The notes under the pieces are model-generated. The model was not told the origin of the DNA, made no database searches, and was given only the letters and a program-made list of their open reading frames with translations. Positions 1 through 9,543 of a stretch of DNA of 64,000 bases are shown here, piece by piece (the stretch's first letter is position 1; every line of letters starts with the position of its first letter). This stretch comes from XYD12-FULL-36-8 sp964391015 (GTDB taxonomy: Bacteria; Bacteroidota; Ignavibacteria; Ignavibacteriales; Ignavibacteriaceae). The stretch lies in contig CAYMKU010000015.1 of NCBI GenBank assembly GCA_964391015.1, positions 1 to 64,000 of the forward strand, written 5' to 3'. The translations under genes were made by a program, and so were the position numbers.

Positions 1-827
1 TTTCTGATATTAAAAACAGAACAAGCAGAATCCTTGCCCTCATGTGCAATGGCTACAACATCTCTGTCCTCAAAATCATCGCTCACTACTTTTTGTTTTG
101 AGGAAATAATTTTTAGCTGTTCCAACCTATCGCGAATCTCAGCAGCTTTTTCAAATTCAAGCTTATCAACCAGGTTTTTCATTTTAACATTCAAGTCACC
201 AATAAGATCGTCAGTTTTACCCTTGAGCATTTTAACGACTTCGCCAACCATTTCGCCATAGTCTTTTTCAGAGATAAACCCTTCACATGGTCCATCGCAC
301 TTTTTTATGTGATAGTCCAAGCATACTTTAAATTTTTTCTTTTCTATACTTTCTTGAGTGATATTTAGCTTGCAGCTCCTGATCTTGAATAATTGGTTTA
401 TCATTCGTAATGAAGCTTTCATGCTCTGAACACTTGTGTAAGGTCCAAAATATTTTGAACCATCCCTAATAAGTCTTCTCGTAGGATAGATTCGTGGGAA
501 TGGTTCATTTGTAACTTTTATGAATGGATATGATTTATCATCTTTAAGATTAATATTATATCTTGGTTTCAGATCTTTGATTAAATTATTTTCTAAAACC
601 AACGCTTCTACTTCGTTATCTGTAACAATCAAATCTAAATCAGTTATTTTACTAACAAGTGCAGCAGTCTTTGCCGACTGATTCCCTCTAACAAAATAAG
701 ATTTAACCCTATTCTTTAGATTAATTGCTTTGCCTACATAAATAACTTTTGCTTTATCATTTTTAAATTGATAAACGCCTGGCATATTTGGAAGATTTTT
801 AAGCTTGGATTCTATAACAGAATTCAT
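1..827 (-). CDS. uvrC: UvrABC excinuclease subunit C, N-terminal part (cut by window edge)
   Basis: UvrC makes the dual incisions around DNA lesions in nucleotide excision repair, working with UvrA and UvrB. About 275 N-terminal residues are visible, read leftwards from an ATG at 825-827. They open with the GIY-YIG nuclease domain (GVYQF, then VIYVGKA and LKNRVKSYF). A cysteine-containing segment (KKCDGPCEGF) follows, and then a UVR helical hairpin (KLEFEKAAEIRDRLEQL) that binds UvrB. The frame stays open to base 1, so the RNase H-like second nuclease domain and the HhH domain lie outside the window. glgC lies 97 bases upstream on the same strand. The family assignment is certain; only the C-terminal half is unseen. 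Confidence 0.95.
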   Translation of the reverse strand, partial: MNSVIESKLKNLPNMPGVYQFKNDKAKVIYVGKAINLKNRVKSYFVRGNQSAKTAALVSKITDLDLIVTDNEVEALVLENNLIKDLKPRYNINLKDDKSYPFIKVTNEPFPRIYPTRRLIRDGSKYFGPYTSVQSMKASLRMINQLFKIRSCKLNITQESIEKKKFKVCLDYHIKKCDGPCEGFISEKDYGEMVGEVVKMLKGKTDDLIGDLNVKMKNLVDKLEFEKAAEIRDRLEQLKIISSKQKVVSDDFEDRDVVAIAHEGKDSACSVFNIR

Positions 828-924
828 GTTAGAAATATTAATTATATAAATATTATGAGCGGAAAGTTGATTTACCTTTCCTCGGCAAATCTAATTTAAG
901 AAATGAAAATCAAAAAAGGAATGT

Positions 925-2172
925 TTACTTTTCAGGGAGAATTTGATTTTTAGCGACGACTACAATTCCACTTTCAGTAACTGTGTATTTTTTCTTATCA
1001 CCTTCGAGGTCAAATCCTATTTCATATCCCTCAGGAATAGTTACATTTTTATCTATTATCGCCCTTCGAATTCTTGCATGGCGCCCAATGCTGCAATTAT
1101 TCATTATGATTGAATCAGTTATATAAGCGAAGCTGTTCACTCTAACATTTGGGCCAAGCAGCGATCTCTCGACGAGTCCACCGGATACTATCGAGCCGTC
1201 ACAGATAAGAGAATTAAGTGTTCTTCCAACGCGTTCACCTTCGTGCGAAACTGTTTTTGCAGGAGGAAATTGGTATTGGTAGGTTCGCATTGGCCAAGAT
1301 AAATCATAAAAATTAAATTCAGGAATTATACTAATCAAGTCCATGCTTGCAGCATAGTAGCTGTCTATAGTTCCAATATCTTTCCAGTAAGGTTTCTGTT
1401 TTTTATTCTCGTCGTAAAATTTATAGGCAACAACATTCATTTTTGATTTCACCATGTACGGTAAAACGTCCTTACCAAAGTCATGAGCTTTGAGATTTTT
1501 GGATTCCATTTCCATGAGTATATCTCTCAAGCCCTGAGCATTAAAGACATAAATTCCCATATTAACAAAAGAATATCCGGGTTGATCAGGAATTTCAGGA
1601 GGATTATCTGGTTTTTCGATAAATGAATTTATTGCATAATTATCATCAACTGAAACAACCCCAAACCTGCTCGCTTCTTCTCGCGGGTATTCTATGCAAG
1701 CAATGGACAGATCTGCTTTCTTATCAACGTGGTATTGAAGCATTTTAAGGTAATCCATCTTGTAAATATGATCACCGCTAAGAATTAAAACCCAATTGAA
1801 AGACTTACTTTCAGAAAACAAATTCATGTTTTGATAAATTGCGTTTGCAGTACCAAGGTACCAATCATTATTCATTTTTCTTTGGGGAGGAACTGAATAA
1901 ATAAACTCTCCAAGTTCAGGGTTGAAGATGCTCCATGCTTCAAAAATATGCTGGTTGAGTGAATCTGATTTATACTGAACGAGGACATAAACTCTTCTTA
2001 ACCCTGAGTTAAGGCAATTTGAAAGTGCGAAATCAATTATTCTATATTTACCACCGAAAGGAACTGCTGGTTTTCCCCTGAACGCTGTTAGAGGATGAAG
2101 TCTTTCACCTTGACCTCCCGCTAAGAGCATTGTAATTGTATCTCTAAGAACGGATGAACCTGGGAATGTCAT
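925..2172 (-). CDS. glgC: Glucose-1-phosphate adenylyltransferase (ADP-glucose pyrophosphorylase)
   Basis: This enzyme makes ADP-glucose from ATP and glucose-1-phosphate, the committed step of bacterial glycogen synthesis, in the cytosol. The 415-residue length is normal for GlgC. The N-terminal nucleotidyltransferase fold shows LLAGGQGERLHPLT, the FRGKPAVPFGGKYRIIDF stretch that contributes to regulatory and substrate sites, SGDHIYKMDY, and the FIEKP sugar-phosphate motif. The C-terminal third is a left-handed beta-helix (repeats such as GSIVSGGLVERSLLGPNVRV). The start is supported by a GAGGTG Shine-Dalgarno sequence just upstream. No other glycogen gene is adjacent; uvrC follows on the same strand. 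Confidence 0.95.
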   Translation of the reverse strand: MTFPGSSVLRDTITMLLAGGQGERLHPLTAFRGKPAVPFGGKYRIIDFALSNCLNSGLRRVYVLVQYKSDSLNQHIFEAWSIFNPELGEFIYSVPPQRKMNNDWYLGTANAIYQNMNLFSESKSFNWVLILSGDHIYKMDYLKMLQYHVDKKADLSIACIEYPREEASRFGVVSVDDNYAINSFIEKPDNPPEIPDQPGYSFVNMGIYVFNAQGLRDILMEMESKNLKAHDFGKDVLPYMVKSKMNVVAYKFYDENKKQKPYWKDIGTIDSYYAASMDLISIIPEFNFYDLSWPMRTYQYQFPPAKTVSHEGERVGRTLNSLICDGSIVSGGLVERSLLGPNVRVNSFAYITDSIIMNNCSIGRHARIRRAIIDKNVTIPEGYEIGFDLEGDKKKYTVTESGIVVVAKNQILPEK

Positions 2173-2193
2173 AATTTCACCTCAATTTCTGTT

Positions 2194-2224
2194 GAAATAT
2201 ATAGAATTATGATTTGATTGGCAA
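2194..2224 (-). promoter_or_regulatory. Possible Bacteroidota-type promoter for glgC
   Basis: Read on the minus strand, a TTG (2222-2224) is followed after 20 bases by TATATTTC (2194-2201), one base from the Bacteroidota -7 consensus TAnnTTTG. It ends about 20 bases upstream of the glgC start. The match is imperfect and short, so this is tentative. Confidence 0.3.
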
Positions 2225-2246
2225 TTTGATAAGTTATTAAATTGGT

Positions 2247-3980
2247 ATGAGGTTAAAAAAAATTATGGTTTTAAGAGAAAAAGTTTTTGGGATTACTCTT
2301 TTTTCATTTTTCATGTCCATTGGCTGGTTAACTGGAGTTTTACCATTAAAATCAATAATTAAAATAGGTAAAGAGGCATCACTTCCTACAAAGAATTCAA
2401 ATACTGGTTTTCCAAACTTAGATGTCAGCAGTGATTATATTTCTTCTAATCAATTTAATATTGATGTATTGCATTATGATCTAAGTTTAGATCTTTATCC
2501 AGAGGAAAAATTGTTAAAAGGGATTGCTGAAATTACTGGGGTGCTCCTCAACTCTAAAATTGATAAAATTGATTTGAATTTTTATGATAACATGAAAATA
2601 AAAAAGCTGACTGTAAATAATTTAGCAGTTGGATATGAAAATAAAGATACCAGACTTTCAATTTTTGTTGATACTTTGAAAATAGACACTTTCAAGCTAA
2701 AAATAGTATATGAGGGAACGCCCAAAAGAACCGGTTTATCTGCTTTTGTTTTTGGTGAAATAAATGGAAGCTCTGCTATTTATAATTTGAATGAACCAAC
2801 CTATGCTTCAACGTGGTTCCCTTGTAATGATATTCCTACAGATAAAGCATTTCTCGATATAAGTATTACAAATGATTCGTCTCAAACTTCAGTTTCAAAC
2901 GGTGTTTTAGTCGGCAAAGAAATTCATGGAAACAGAAAAACTTATCATTGGAAGACGAACTATCCCATTTCTACTTATTTAATCTGCTTGTATTCTTCTA
3001 AGTATCTTGAATTTAATGATAGTTACATTTCTACTTCCAATGATACAATGCAAATACAGTATTTCGTTTTTCCACACCATTTGAATGAAGCAAAAAACGA
3101 TTTTAAAAATACACCGAAGATGATACAATGCTTTTCCAAAATTTTTGGAGAATATCCGTTTATCCTTGAAAAATATGGCATCGCTGAATTTCTTTGGCAG
3201 ATGGGTGCAATGGAGCATCAAACTATAACAGGAATAGGAAGCAATTTTGTCGGCGGTAAAAATTTTTTTGAAGATGTTTATGTCCATGAGCTTGCACATC
3301 ATTGGTGGGGTGATGCAGTAGGACCAGCAACATGGAAGGATATTTGGCTTAATGAAGGATTCTCAACATACAGCGAAGCTCTTTATGCCGAATCTAAATC
3401 TGGTAAAGAAGCCCTGCAATCCACAATGCTCGGTAAATTTTCTGATGGCTTTACAGGAACTCTTTATGATCCGGGGAAGAATCTTTTTAGTCCGACAGTT
3501 TATGAAAAAGGTGCGTGGGTTCTGCATATGCTGCGATGGGAGTTAGGTGATTCAATCTTTTTTGATATTCTTCAAACCTATTTTGAAAGGTACAAATATA
3601 AAAATGCCTCAACCGATGACTTCATCCACGTTTGTGAAGATATAAGCCAAAAAGATTTAAGTAAATTTTTTGATCAGTGGGTTTTTAGTGGAATAGAAAA
3701 TATAGAGCTCGACTATACCTGGAAAATAAAAGAAGAATCCATGGAGAAGTATATAGTCACACTTAATCTGAACCAAACACAAAAAGATTATCCTTTTTTT
3801 GAATTTAAGTTAGAGGTTATGTTTGAGTATGATGATAAAAGTTTTTCAAAAATTATTTATATGGATGAAAGAGAAAAAAGTTTTGAATTCATAGTGGATA
3901 GACGACCAAATCAATTAATCCTTGATCCACATAATTGGCTGCTTGCGAATATTCATGATCGAAATAGTTACGAGAACTAA
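2247..3980 (+). CDS. M1-family zinc aminopeptidase, membrane-anchored or secreted
   Basis: A metallopeptidase that removes N-terminal residues from peptides. The gluzincin zinc site is complete: HELAH at residues 347-351 and the third ligand E370 in NEGFSTYSE. The substrate-N-terminus motif GAMEH is at about 320-324, and a likely catalytic tyrosine is Y419 in YEKGAW. Residues 13-35 are hydrophobic and act as a signal peptide or anchor, so the enzyme works outside the cytoplasm. At 577 residues it is the short form: the C-terminal ERAP1-like domain of large M1 enzymes is missing and a small beta domain closes the chain. It is transcribed divergently from glgC across a 74-base gap. The ATG at 2265 is an alternative start. 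Confidence 0.9.
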   Translation: MRLKKIMVLREKVFGITLFSFFMSIGWLTGVLPLKSIIKIGKEASLPTKNSNTGFPNLDVSSDYISSNQFNIDVLHYDLSLDLYPEEKLLKGIAEITGVLLNSKIDKIDLNFYDNMKIKKLTVNNLAVGYENKDTRLSIFVDTLKIDTFKLKIVYEGTPKRTGLSAFVFGEINGSSAIYNLNEPTYASTWFPCNDIPTDKAFLDISITNDSSQTSVSNGVLVGKEIHGNRKTYHWKTNYPISTYLICLYSSKYLEFNDSYISTSNDTMQIQYFVFPHHLNEAKNDFKNTPKMIQCFSKIFGEYPFILEKYGIAEFLWQMGAMEHQTITGIGSNFVGGKNFFEDVYVHELAHHWWGDAVGPATWKDIWLNEGFSTYSEALYAESKSGKEALQSTMLGKFSDGFTGTLYDPGKNLFSPTVYEKGAWVLHMLRWELGDSIFFDILQTYFERYKYKNASTDDFIHVCEDISQKDLSKFFDQWVFSGIENIELDYTWKIKEESMEKYIVTLNLNQTQKDYPFFEFKLEVMFEYDDKSFSKIIYMDEREKSFEFIVDRRPNQLILDPHNWLLANIHDRNSYEN

Positions 3981-4041
3981 TATGCGAAATTTATTTTCCG
4001 ATTTCCTTTAGTTAACTTTAATTATATAAACATTAAATACT

Positions 4042-4776
4042 TTGGAAGAAACTTATCTTTTCATATCGGATATTCATTTAGGATTACAGTCGAAGGAAAC
4101 TGAAAACAAGAAAGAGCGACTGCTTGTTAAGTTTTTGGCTTCCACAGCGTCTAACTGTAAAGAATTGTTTATTGTTGGAGATCTTTTTGACTATTGGTTT
4201 GAATATAATCGAGTTTATCAAAAAGGTTTTTTCAGAACATTAACTGCACTTCAAGACTTGACAGAGAAGGGAATTAAAGTTCATTATTTTATAGGTAATC
4301 ATGATTTTATGCACCGTGATTTTTTTATCAAGGAAATAGGTGTTTCACTTTATGAAAGTCCAATTGAAGTTTTCTTAAATGCTAAAAAATTTTTTATCGG
4401 TCATGGAGATGGACTAGTAAAAAATGATTACGGCTATTTTGTGCTTAAAAAAATTATGAGAAGCAAGGGGATACAAAAGCTTTATTCCTTAATTCATCCT
4501 GATCTTGGAATTGGATTGGCAAGTCGATCCAGTAAAAAAAGCCGAAGTTATACTACAAAAAAAAATTATGGGGAAGTTGATGGGCTTTTCGAGGCCGCCA
4601 AGCAAAAACTTGATAGTGATTTTGATTTTGTAATTTTTGGACATTTACATAAAAGAGTTTTTCAAAGGTATAATAACGGGTTTTATATTAATTTAGGTTC
4701 GTGGCTCGATAAACCATGTTATGGTATTTTCAAACAAAATAATTTTGAAATAGTCGAACTGCAAAAAAATGACTAA
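4042..4776 (+). CDS. lpxH: UDP-2,3-diacylglucosamine diphosphatase-like metallophosphoesterase
   Basis: LpxH hydrolyses UDP-2,3-diacylglucosamine to lipid X in lipid A synthesis at the inner membrane face. The calcineurin-like metal site is complete: SDIHLG (D10, H12), GDLFDYW (D47), GNHDF (N86, H87), GHGDG (H121) and FGHLHKR (H201, H203). The FDYWFEY stretch and 244-residue length fit LpxH better than other phosphoesterases. The start is a TTG at 4042; no in-frame ATG lies nearby and this codon places the first metal motif at the usual distance. The last 8 bases overlap the next gene, so the two are probably co-translated. A related diphosphatase (LpxG- or LpxI-like function) cannot be excluded from sequence alone. 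Confidence 0.8.
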   Translation: MEETYLFISDIHLGLQSKETENKKERLLVKFLASTASNCKELFIVGDLFDYWFEYNRVYQKGFFRTLTALQDLTEKGIKVHYFIGNHDFMHRDFFIKEIGVSLYESPIEVFLNAKKFFIGHGDGLVKNDYGYFVLKKIMRSKGIQKLYSLIHPDLGIGLASRSSKKSRSYTTKKNYGEVDGLFEAAKQKLDSDFDFVIFGHLHKRVFQRYNNGFYINLGSWLDKPCYGIFKQNNFEIVELQKND

Positions 4777-7039
4777 AAACAAATTAAGCAATTTTGATTT
4801 CAACAAGTATTTTGGCAGTGCTACTAGAAAATCGAAAAACAATGCGGCTGGTAAAAAGAAAAAACGAATTATTTTTGGTTTTATAGCTTTTATAGTGATT
4901 GTTTTTATTGTTTACATAATCAGCGGTTTACCATCCCTTGAAGAATTAGAAAATCCAAAACCTCAACTTGCAAGTAAAGTTTTCACTGTTGATGGTGAAC
5001 TTCTTGGTCAATTCTATCTTGAAAATCGGATAGAGACAAATATAGACAGCATTCCCAAATATTTAATTAATGCTTTGATATCAACAGAGGATAAGGGTTT
5101 TTATGATCATTGGGGCGTTGATATGTCAAGGTTTATGAAAGCTATGATAAAAAATGTTTTCACGTTTACAAGAGAAGGTGCTAGCACTATTACTCAACAG
5201 CTTGCAAAAAATCTTTACCAGCTAAAAGGAAGGAACGAAAATTTCTTTGATGTTGGAGTAAGAAAGATCCGTGAGTGGATTACAGCTATTCAAATAGAAA
5301 GAACTTACACTAAGAATGAAATTTTAGAGCTCTATCTTAATATATCATACTTTGGAAGAAGTGCGTACGGTATAGAGACCGCATCAAGAGTTTATCTTGA
5401 TAAAAAAGCTTCCGAGTTGACTTTACCCGAAGCTGCTATGTTTATTGCTTTGCTTAAATCACCAGAATATTATGACCCGATTAAGAAAAAGGAAAATGCA
5501 ATTAGGCGAAGAAATTTAGTAATGTACAACATGGTCAAAAATGAAAAGCTTAGTGAGTCTGAATATCAAAAATTAAAAGAGCAGCCAATTACTTTAACTT
5601 CTGAAAGAATAAGCGGGAGCAGATCTATCGCTCCACACTTTATGGAGTATTTACGCCAACAGTTGGAAGCAATGTCAGACAAATATGGTTATAATTTGTA
5701 CATGGATGGGTTAAACATTTATACAACACTTGACTTTAAGATGCAGAAATTTGCAAACCAAGCTGTTACTGAGCATTTGAAAGAATATCAAGAATTATTT
5801 AACAAAAATTGGAAGTGGGAAAACAATAAAAGTCTTCTTATATCGTTGCTTGATAAAGCTATTAAAAATTCTGAGCAGTATCGCCTTGCATATTCTTCAC
5901 AAGACAAAGCAAAAGTATATAACAGACTTAAATATGATCCTAAGTTTGTGGACTCAATTAAAACTGTCGAGGCAACTATTCAAACTGGATTTGTAGTTAT
6001 AGATCCAACTAATGGAGAGATTAGAGCAATGGTTGGTGGCCAGAACCAAAATTTTGGTCGAGGACTAAATCATGTAACTGGAATTAAACGACAGCCGGGA
6101 TCTTCTTTCAAACCGATAGCTTATGCTGTTGCAATTGATAACGGATATAGCCCTGCATATACATTATTAAATCAGAAATTCGACTATAATGGCTGGTCAC
6201 CGGACAATTCCAATGGAGATTACAGTGGCTATATGACTCTCCGTCAAGGATTGGCAAATTCAGTGAATGTCATAGCAGGGAGGTTAACAATTGGTGGCAT
6301 TGCTCCGCCGGAGCAAGTTGTAAGATTCGCTAAAAGAATGGGAATTAAGTCACTCTTAAATCCTTATCCTTCCATTGCTTTAGGAACTTCAGAAGTAACT
6401 CCATTGGAATTAACTTCTGCTTATGGAACTTTTGCGAATAATGGAGTTCATTTTACACCGATTTCAATTATTAGAATAGAAGATAAAAATGGAATTGTGC
6501 TTGCAGATTTTCTGCCCGAATATAAAGAAGCTTTAAGTCCGCAGACAGCAACAATCGTTACGGACATGATGCAGGATGTAGTGAATTATGGAACTGGTGC
6601 AGGAGTAAGAAGATATTTTCATCGTCCTGCTGCAGGTAAGACTGGAACAACACAAGATTTCGCTGATGCCTGGTTTATCGGATTCACTCCTCAACTTGTT
6701 GGTGGTGTTTGGGTTGGTTTCGATGATCATAGAATTAAGTTTACGAACTGGTATGGTCAAGGTGCCAAAGCTGCCTTACCAATTTGGGCTATGTTTATGC
6801 AAAAAGTTTATCAAGAATTAGATCTTCCATTAAAATATTTTAATTTAGCTTCAGGAGTTGAGGCAGTAAATTTTTGTGTTGCTACAATGGAACTTGGTGA
6901 TTCTAGGATAGCTGGACCAAACTGTACAAATGTTATCACCGATTTAGTGATGAGCAAATACAGGCCTCAGGAATGTGAGCTACACAAACACGGAGTGCAG
7001 ATAAAGCCTGAAGATAAAAAGGGTGATATTGGCTGGTAG
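4769..7039 (+). CDS. Class A penicillin-binding protein (PBP1A-type), bifunctional
   Basis: This enzyme polymerises lipid II and cross-links peptidoglycan in the periplasm. A single transmembrane segment (about residues 34-53) follows a basic cytoplasmic tail. The GT51 glycosyltransferase domain shows ISTEDKGFYDHWGVD and ASTITQQLAKNLY. The transpeptidase domain has the acyl-serine motif S445-S-F-K448 after QPG, an SVN motif in ANSVNVIAG, and the KTGTT box at K624. The 756-residue length is typical. A Lys-rich stretch near residues 20-33 is cytoplasmic. Its ATG lies inside the end of the upstream lpxH-like gene (ATGACTAA overlap). The pairing links lipid A and cell-wall growth in one operon. 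Confidence 0.92.
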   Translation: MTKNKLSNFDFNKYFGSATRKSKNNAAGKKKKRIIFGFIAFIVIVFIVYIISGLPSLEELENPKPQLASKVFTVDGELLGQFYLENRIETNIDSIPKYLINALISTEDKGFYDHWGVDMSRFMKAMIKNVFTFTREGASTITQQLAKNLYQLKGRNENFFDVGVRKIREWITAIQIERTYTKNEILELYLNISYFGRSAYGIETASRVYLDKKASELTLPEAAMFIALLKSPEYYDPIKKKENAIRRRNLVMYNMVKNEKLSESEYQKLKEQPITLTSERISGSRSIAPHFMEYLRQQLEAMSDKYGYNLYMDGLNIYTTLDFKMQKFANQAVTEHLKEYQELFNKNWKWENNKSLLISLLDKAIKNSEQYRLAYSSQDKAKVYNRLKYDPKFVDSIKTVEATIQTGFVVIDPTNGEIRAMVGGQNQNFGRGLNHVTGIKRQPGSSFKPIAYAVAIDNGYSPAYTLLNQKFDYNGWSPDNSNGDYSGYMTLRQGLANSVNVIAGRLTIGGIAPPEQVVRFAKRMGIKSLLNPYPSIALGTSEVTPLELTSAYGTFANNGVHFTPISIIRIEDKNGIVLADFLPEYKEALSPQTATIVTDMMQDVVNYGTGAGVRRYFHRPAAGKTGTTQDFADAWFIGFTPQLVGGVWVGFDDHRIKFTNWYGQGAKAALPIWAMFMQKVYQELDLPLKYFNLASGVEAVNFCVATMELGDSRIAGPNCTNVITDLVMSKYRPQECELHKHGVQIKPEDKKGDIGW

Positions 7040-7076
7040 TTTTTCTAATTTTATCCCAATAATAATTTTTTATTTT

Positions 7077-7084
7077 TAATTTTG
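7077..7084 (+). promoter_or_regulatory. Candidate -7 promoter box of tRNA-Leu
   Basis: TAATTTTG fits the Bacteroidota -7 consensus TAnnTTTG and ends 9 bases before the tRNA 5' end, the right distance for transcription starting at or just before the tRNA. No clear TTTG -33 partner is seen. Confidence 0.35.
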
Positions 7085-7093
7085 AATTGACCT

Positions 7094-7177
7094 GCCGAAG
7101 TGGTGGAATTGGTAGACACGCACGGTTCAGGGCCGTGTGGCAGCAATGTCATAGGGGTTCGAGTCCCCTCTTCGGTA
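7094..7177 (+). tRNA. tRNA-Leu (anticodon CAG)
   Basis: The acceptor stem GCCGAAG pairs with CTTCGGT (one G-T wobble at the end), with discriminator A at 7177. The D-arm region TGGTGGAATTGGTAGACAC, the anticodon stem CACGG/CCGTG around loop TTCAGGG (anticodon CAG, 7128-7130), a class II long variable arm, and the T arm GGGGTTCGAGTCCCC are all present. The long variable arm plus CAG anticodon identify leucine. The CCA end is not encoded (CAA follows). It sits 112 bases upstream of the SIR2-TPR gene, a common arrangement for acquired genes. Confidence 0.95.
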
Positions 7178-7289
7178 CAAGTTCAAATCTCCAAATCTAA
7201 TTAATCCTTTCTGATACCCGACCTAATAGCTATATTTAATCTCAAGTTTTTATAAAATATTTGTTAAAAAATTTTTATGGGGAATCCAA

Positions 7290-9524
7290 ATGGATTACTA
7301 TCGAAAAATTGATCATGTAGTCGACTCTCTTAGGAATGCAAAAGAGAATGGAAAAAAATGTTCCCTCTTAATTGGAGCAGGATGTTCTGTTACAGCGGGG
7401 ATACCAACTGCAAATGGGTTCGTTGAGAAAATTAAAGATAGATATAACGCTTGTTGGGAGAGCGCAACAGAAAAAACCTATCCAAAATGTATGTATGAAC
7501 TTGCACCTGGTGAGAGAAAGAGTTTAATTAGAGAATTTGTTGATAATGCAAAAATTAATTGGACACATTTATGTATAGCTCAATTAATTAAGGAGGGATA
7601 TGTTGATCGAGTGCTCACAGTAAATTTTGACTTATTAGTTTCACGTGCATGTTCTCTTCTTGGAGTTTTTCCTTCTGTTTATGATTTTGCTGCCTCACAA
7701 GCTTTTAAGCCAGCAGAAATTTCTGATCATGCTGTTTTTTATCTTCATGGGCAATATACTGGATTTGTTCTAATGAATACGGAGAAAGAAGTGGAAGAAC
7801 ATTCAAAGCGTTTAGCCCCGGTTTTTGAAGATGCAGGGAGAGGTAGAACATGGATAGTATGCGGTTATAGTGGAGATTGTGATCCTGTCTTCGATCATCT
7901 TGCCAATGTGCCCTGTTTTAATGATAATCTTTATTGGATTGGTTATGAAAAAAATCCACCATCTCAGCATGTTAGGCAGAAATTACTGACAGAAAATAAA
8001 TATGCTTTCTACATTCAAGATTATGATTCCGATAGATTTTTCATAACTCTAACTCAAAGACTAAATTGTTTTCCACCTAAAATATTTACAGCACCATTTA
8101 GTCATCTAAAGAATGTTTTCGATTCTTTTACTCCGTTCCCAATTCTAACCAGTGATTTGGCTTCAGATAGAACATTCGATTTTACAAGTAGAACAAAAAA
8201 AATGATTTCATCTGCAATTAAATCAATTGAAAGGCAAACTTCTAAAAAGATTGAGAAAATCCCATTGATCGCAAAACAACTCAAAATCGCCGAAGATCTA
8301 TATATGAAAGGTGATTATAAAGCCATAATTAAATTGAAGAGCAAAATACAAAGAGATAAAAAAGGAAAGGATTTGTTGTATTGGAGTGAAATATTATTGG
8401 GAAATGCAATTCATACTTTTGGTGAAAATTTAAAGATTAGCGATAAGGCAAAATTTATTGAAGAAGCAATAATTCATTATAAAAATGCTCGCATATTCAC
8501 CAGTAAACCAAACGTAGCATTATTCAATTGGGGATTTTCGCTTTATGATTTAGCACAAATCAAAGAAGACATACAAGAGAAAGATAGTTTGTTAAAAGAA
8601 TCAATAAAGAAGTATGAAGAAGCAGTCAAGCTAAAACCTGATGATCACGAAGCATTATACAACTGGGGAATTTCACTTTCTGATTTAGCAAAAATCAAAG
8701 AAGACATAAAAGAGAAAGATAGTTTGTTAAAAGGATCAATAAAGAAGTATGAAGAAGCAGTCAAGCTAAAACCTGATTATCACGAAGCATTAAACAACTG
8801 GGGAATTTCACTTTCTGATTTAGCAAAAATCAAAGAAGACATAAAAGAGAAAGATAGTTTGTTAAAAGGATCAATAAAGAAGTATGAAGAAGCAGTCAAG
8901 CTAAAACCTGATTATCACCTGGCATTAAACAACTGGGGAATTTCACTTTATTATTTAGCAAAAATCAAAGAAGACATAAAAGAGAAAGATAGTTTGTTAA
9001 AAGGATCAATAAAGAAGTATGAAGAAGCAGTCAAGCTAAAACCTGATGATCACGAAGCATTATACAACTGGGGAATTTCACTTTCTGATTTAGCAAAAAT
9101 CAAAGAAGACATAAAAGAGAAAGATAGTTTGTTAAAAGGATCAATAAAGAAGTATGAAGAAGCAGTCAAGCTAAAACCTGATTATCACCTGGCATTAAAC
9201 AACTGGGGAATTTCACTTTCTGATTTAGCAAAAATTAATGAAAACATAAAAGAGAAAGAAAAATTGTTTAAAGAAGCATTAGAATTATACAATAAAGCTG
9301 AGCAAATAAAAAAGGGATCAGGATCATATAATTTAGCATGTATCTACTCACTTCTTAATGATATTGCTAAAAGTCGTCAGTTTCTTCTTAGAACAAAAGA
9401 ATTTAATGAATTGCCAACTTGTGATCATATGAAGACCGATACTGATTTGGATAATGTACGGAATGAAGAGTGGTTTAAAGAATTCATGAAAGAAAATTGT
9501 GGTAAAATAAATAATAAGCTATAA
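7290..9524 (+). CDS. SIR2-like domain protein with C-terminal TPR repeats (probable defence NADase)
   Basis: The N-terminal part (about 1-270) is a SIR2-like Rossmann domain. It has the nucleotide motif GAGCS (residues 29-33), a TVNFD motif (N112, D114) and FYLHG with H153 at the catalytic histidine position, so NAD binding looks intact. Residues about 340-690 are tetratricopeptide-like. Five copies of a 45-residue unit at residues 425-649 are almost identical at DNA level; a diverged unit closes the array and a TPR-like C-terminus follows. SIR2-like domains fused to sensor repeats are known from antiphage systems that deplete NAD on infection. Assigning that role here is inference from the architecture and the tRNA-adjacent position. 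No partner gene such as HerA is adjacent; gatE starts 19 bases after the stop. Confidence 0.75.
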   Translation: MDYYRKIDHVVDSLRNAKENGKKCSLLIGAGCSVTAGIPTANGFVEKIKDRYNACWESATEKTYPKCMYELAPGERKSLIREFVDNAKINWTHLCIAQLIKEGYVDRVLTVNFDLLVSRACSLLGVFPSVYDFAASQAFKPAEISDHAVFYLHGQYTGFVLMNTEKEVEEHSKRLAPVFEDAGRGRTWIVCGYSGDCDPVFDHLANVPCFNDNLYWIGYEKNPPSQHVRQKLLTENKYAFYIQDYDSDRFFITLTQRLNCFPPKIFTAPFSHLKNVFDSFTPFPILTSDLASDRTFDFTSRTKKMISSAIKSIERQTSKKIEKIPLIAKQLKIAEDLYMKGDYKAIIKLKSKIQRDKKGKDLLYWSEILLGNAIHTFGENLKISDKAKFIEEAIIHYKNARIFTSKPNVALFNWGFSLYDLAQIKEDIQEKDSLLKESIKKYEEAVKLKPDDHEALYNWGISLSDLAKIKEDIKEKDSLLKGSIKKYEEAVKLKPDYHEALNNWGISLSDLAKIKEDIKEKDSLLKGSIKKYEEAVKLKPDYHLALNNWGISLYYLAKIKEDIKEKDSLLKGSIKKYEEAVKLKPDDHEALYNWGISLSDLAKIKEDIKEKDSLLKGSIKKYEEAVKLKPDYHLALNNWGISLSDLAKINENIKEKEKLFKEALELYNKAEQIKKGSGSYNLACIYSLLNDIAKSRQFLLRTKEFNELPTCDHMKTDTDLDNVRNEEWFKEFMKENCGKINNKL
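8562..9236 (+). repeat. Five tandem 135-bp coding repeats in the SIR2-TPR gene
   Basis: Each unit encodes 45 residues, starting KEDIKEKDSLLKGSIKKYEE and ending GISLSDLAKI. Copies differ by only a few substitutions, alternating KPDDHEAL, KPDYHEAL and KPDYHLAL. The near identity in the DNA points to recent duplication or gene conversion, so copy number may vary between strains or be collapsed in assembly. Confidence 0.95.
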
Positions 9525-9543
9525 AACATTCTAAATTATTCTC

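Noticed and set aside
7178..9543. Second copy of the tRNA-Leu 3' end as an integration site
   Set aside because: No repeat of TCCCCTCTTCGGTA is seen after the SIR2-TPR gene, so no mobile-element borders can be claimed.
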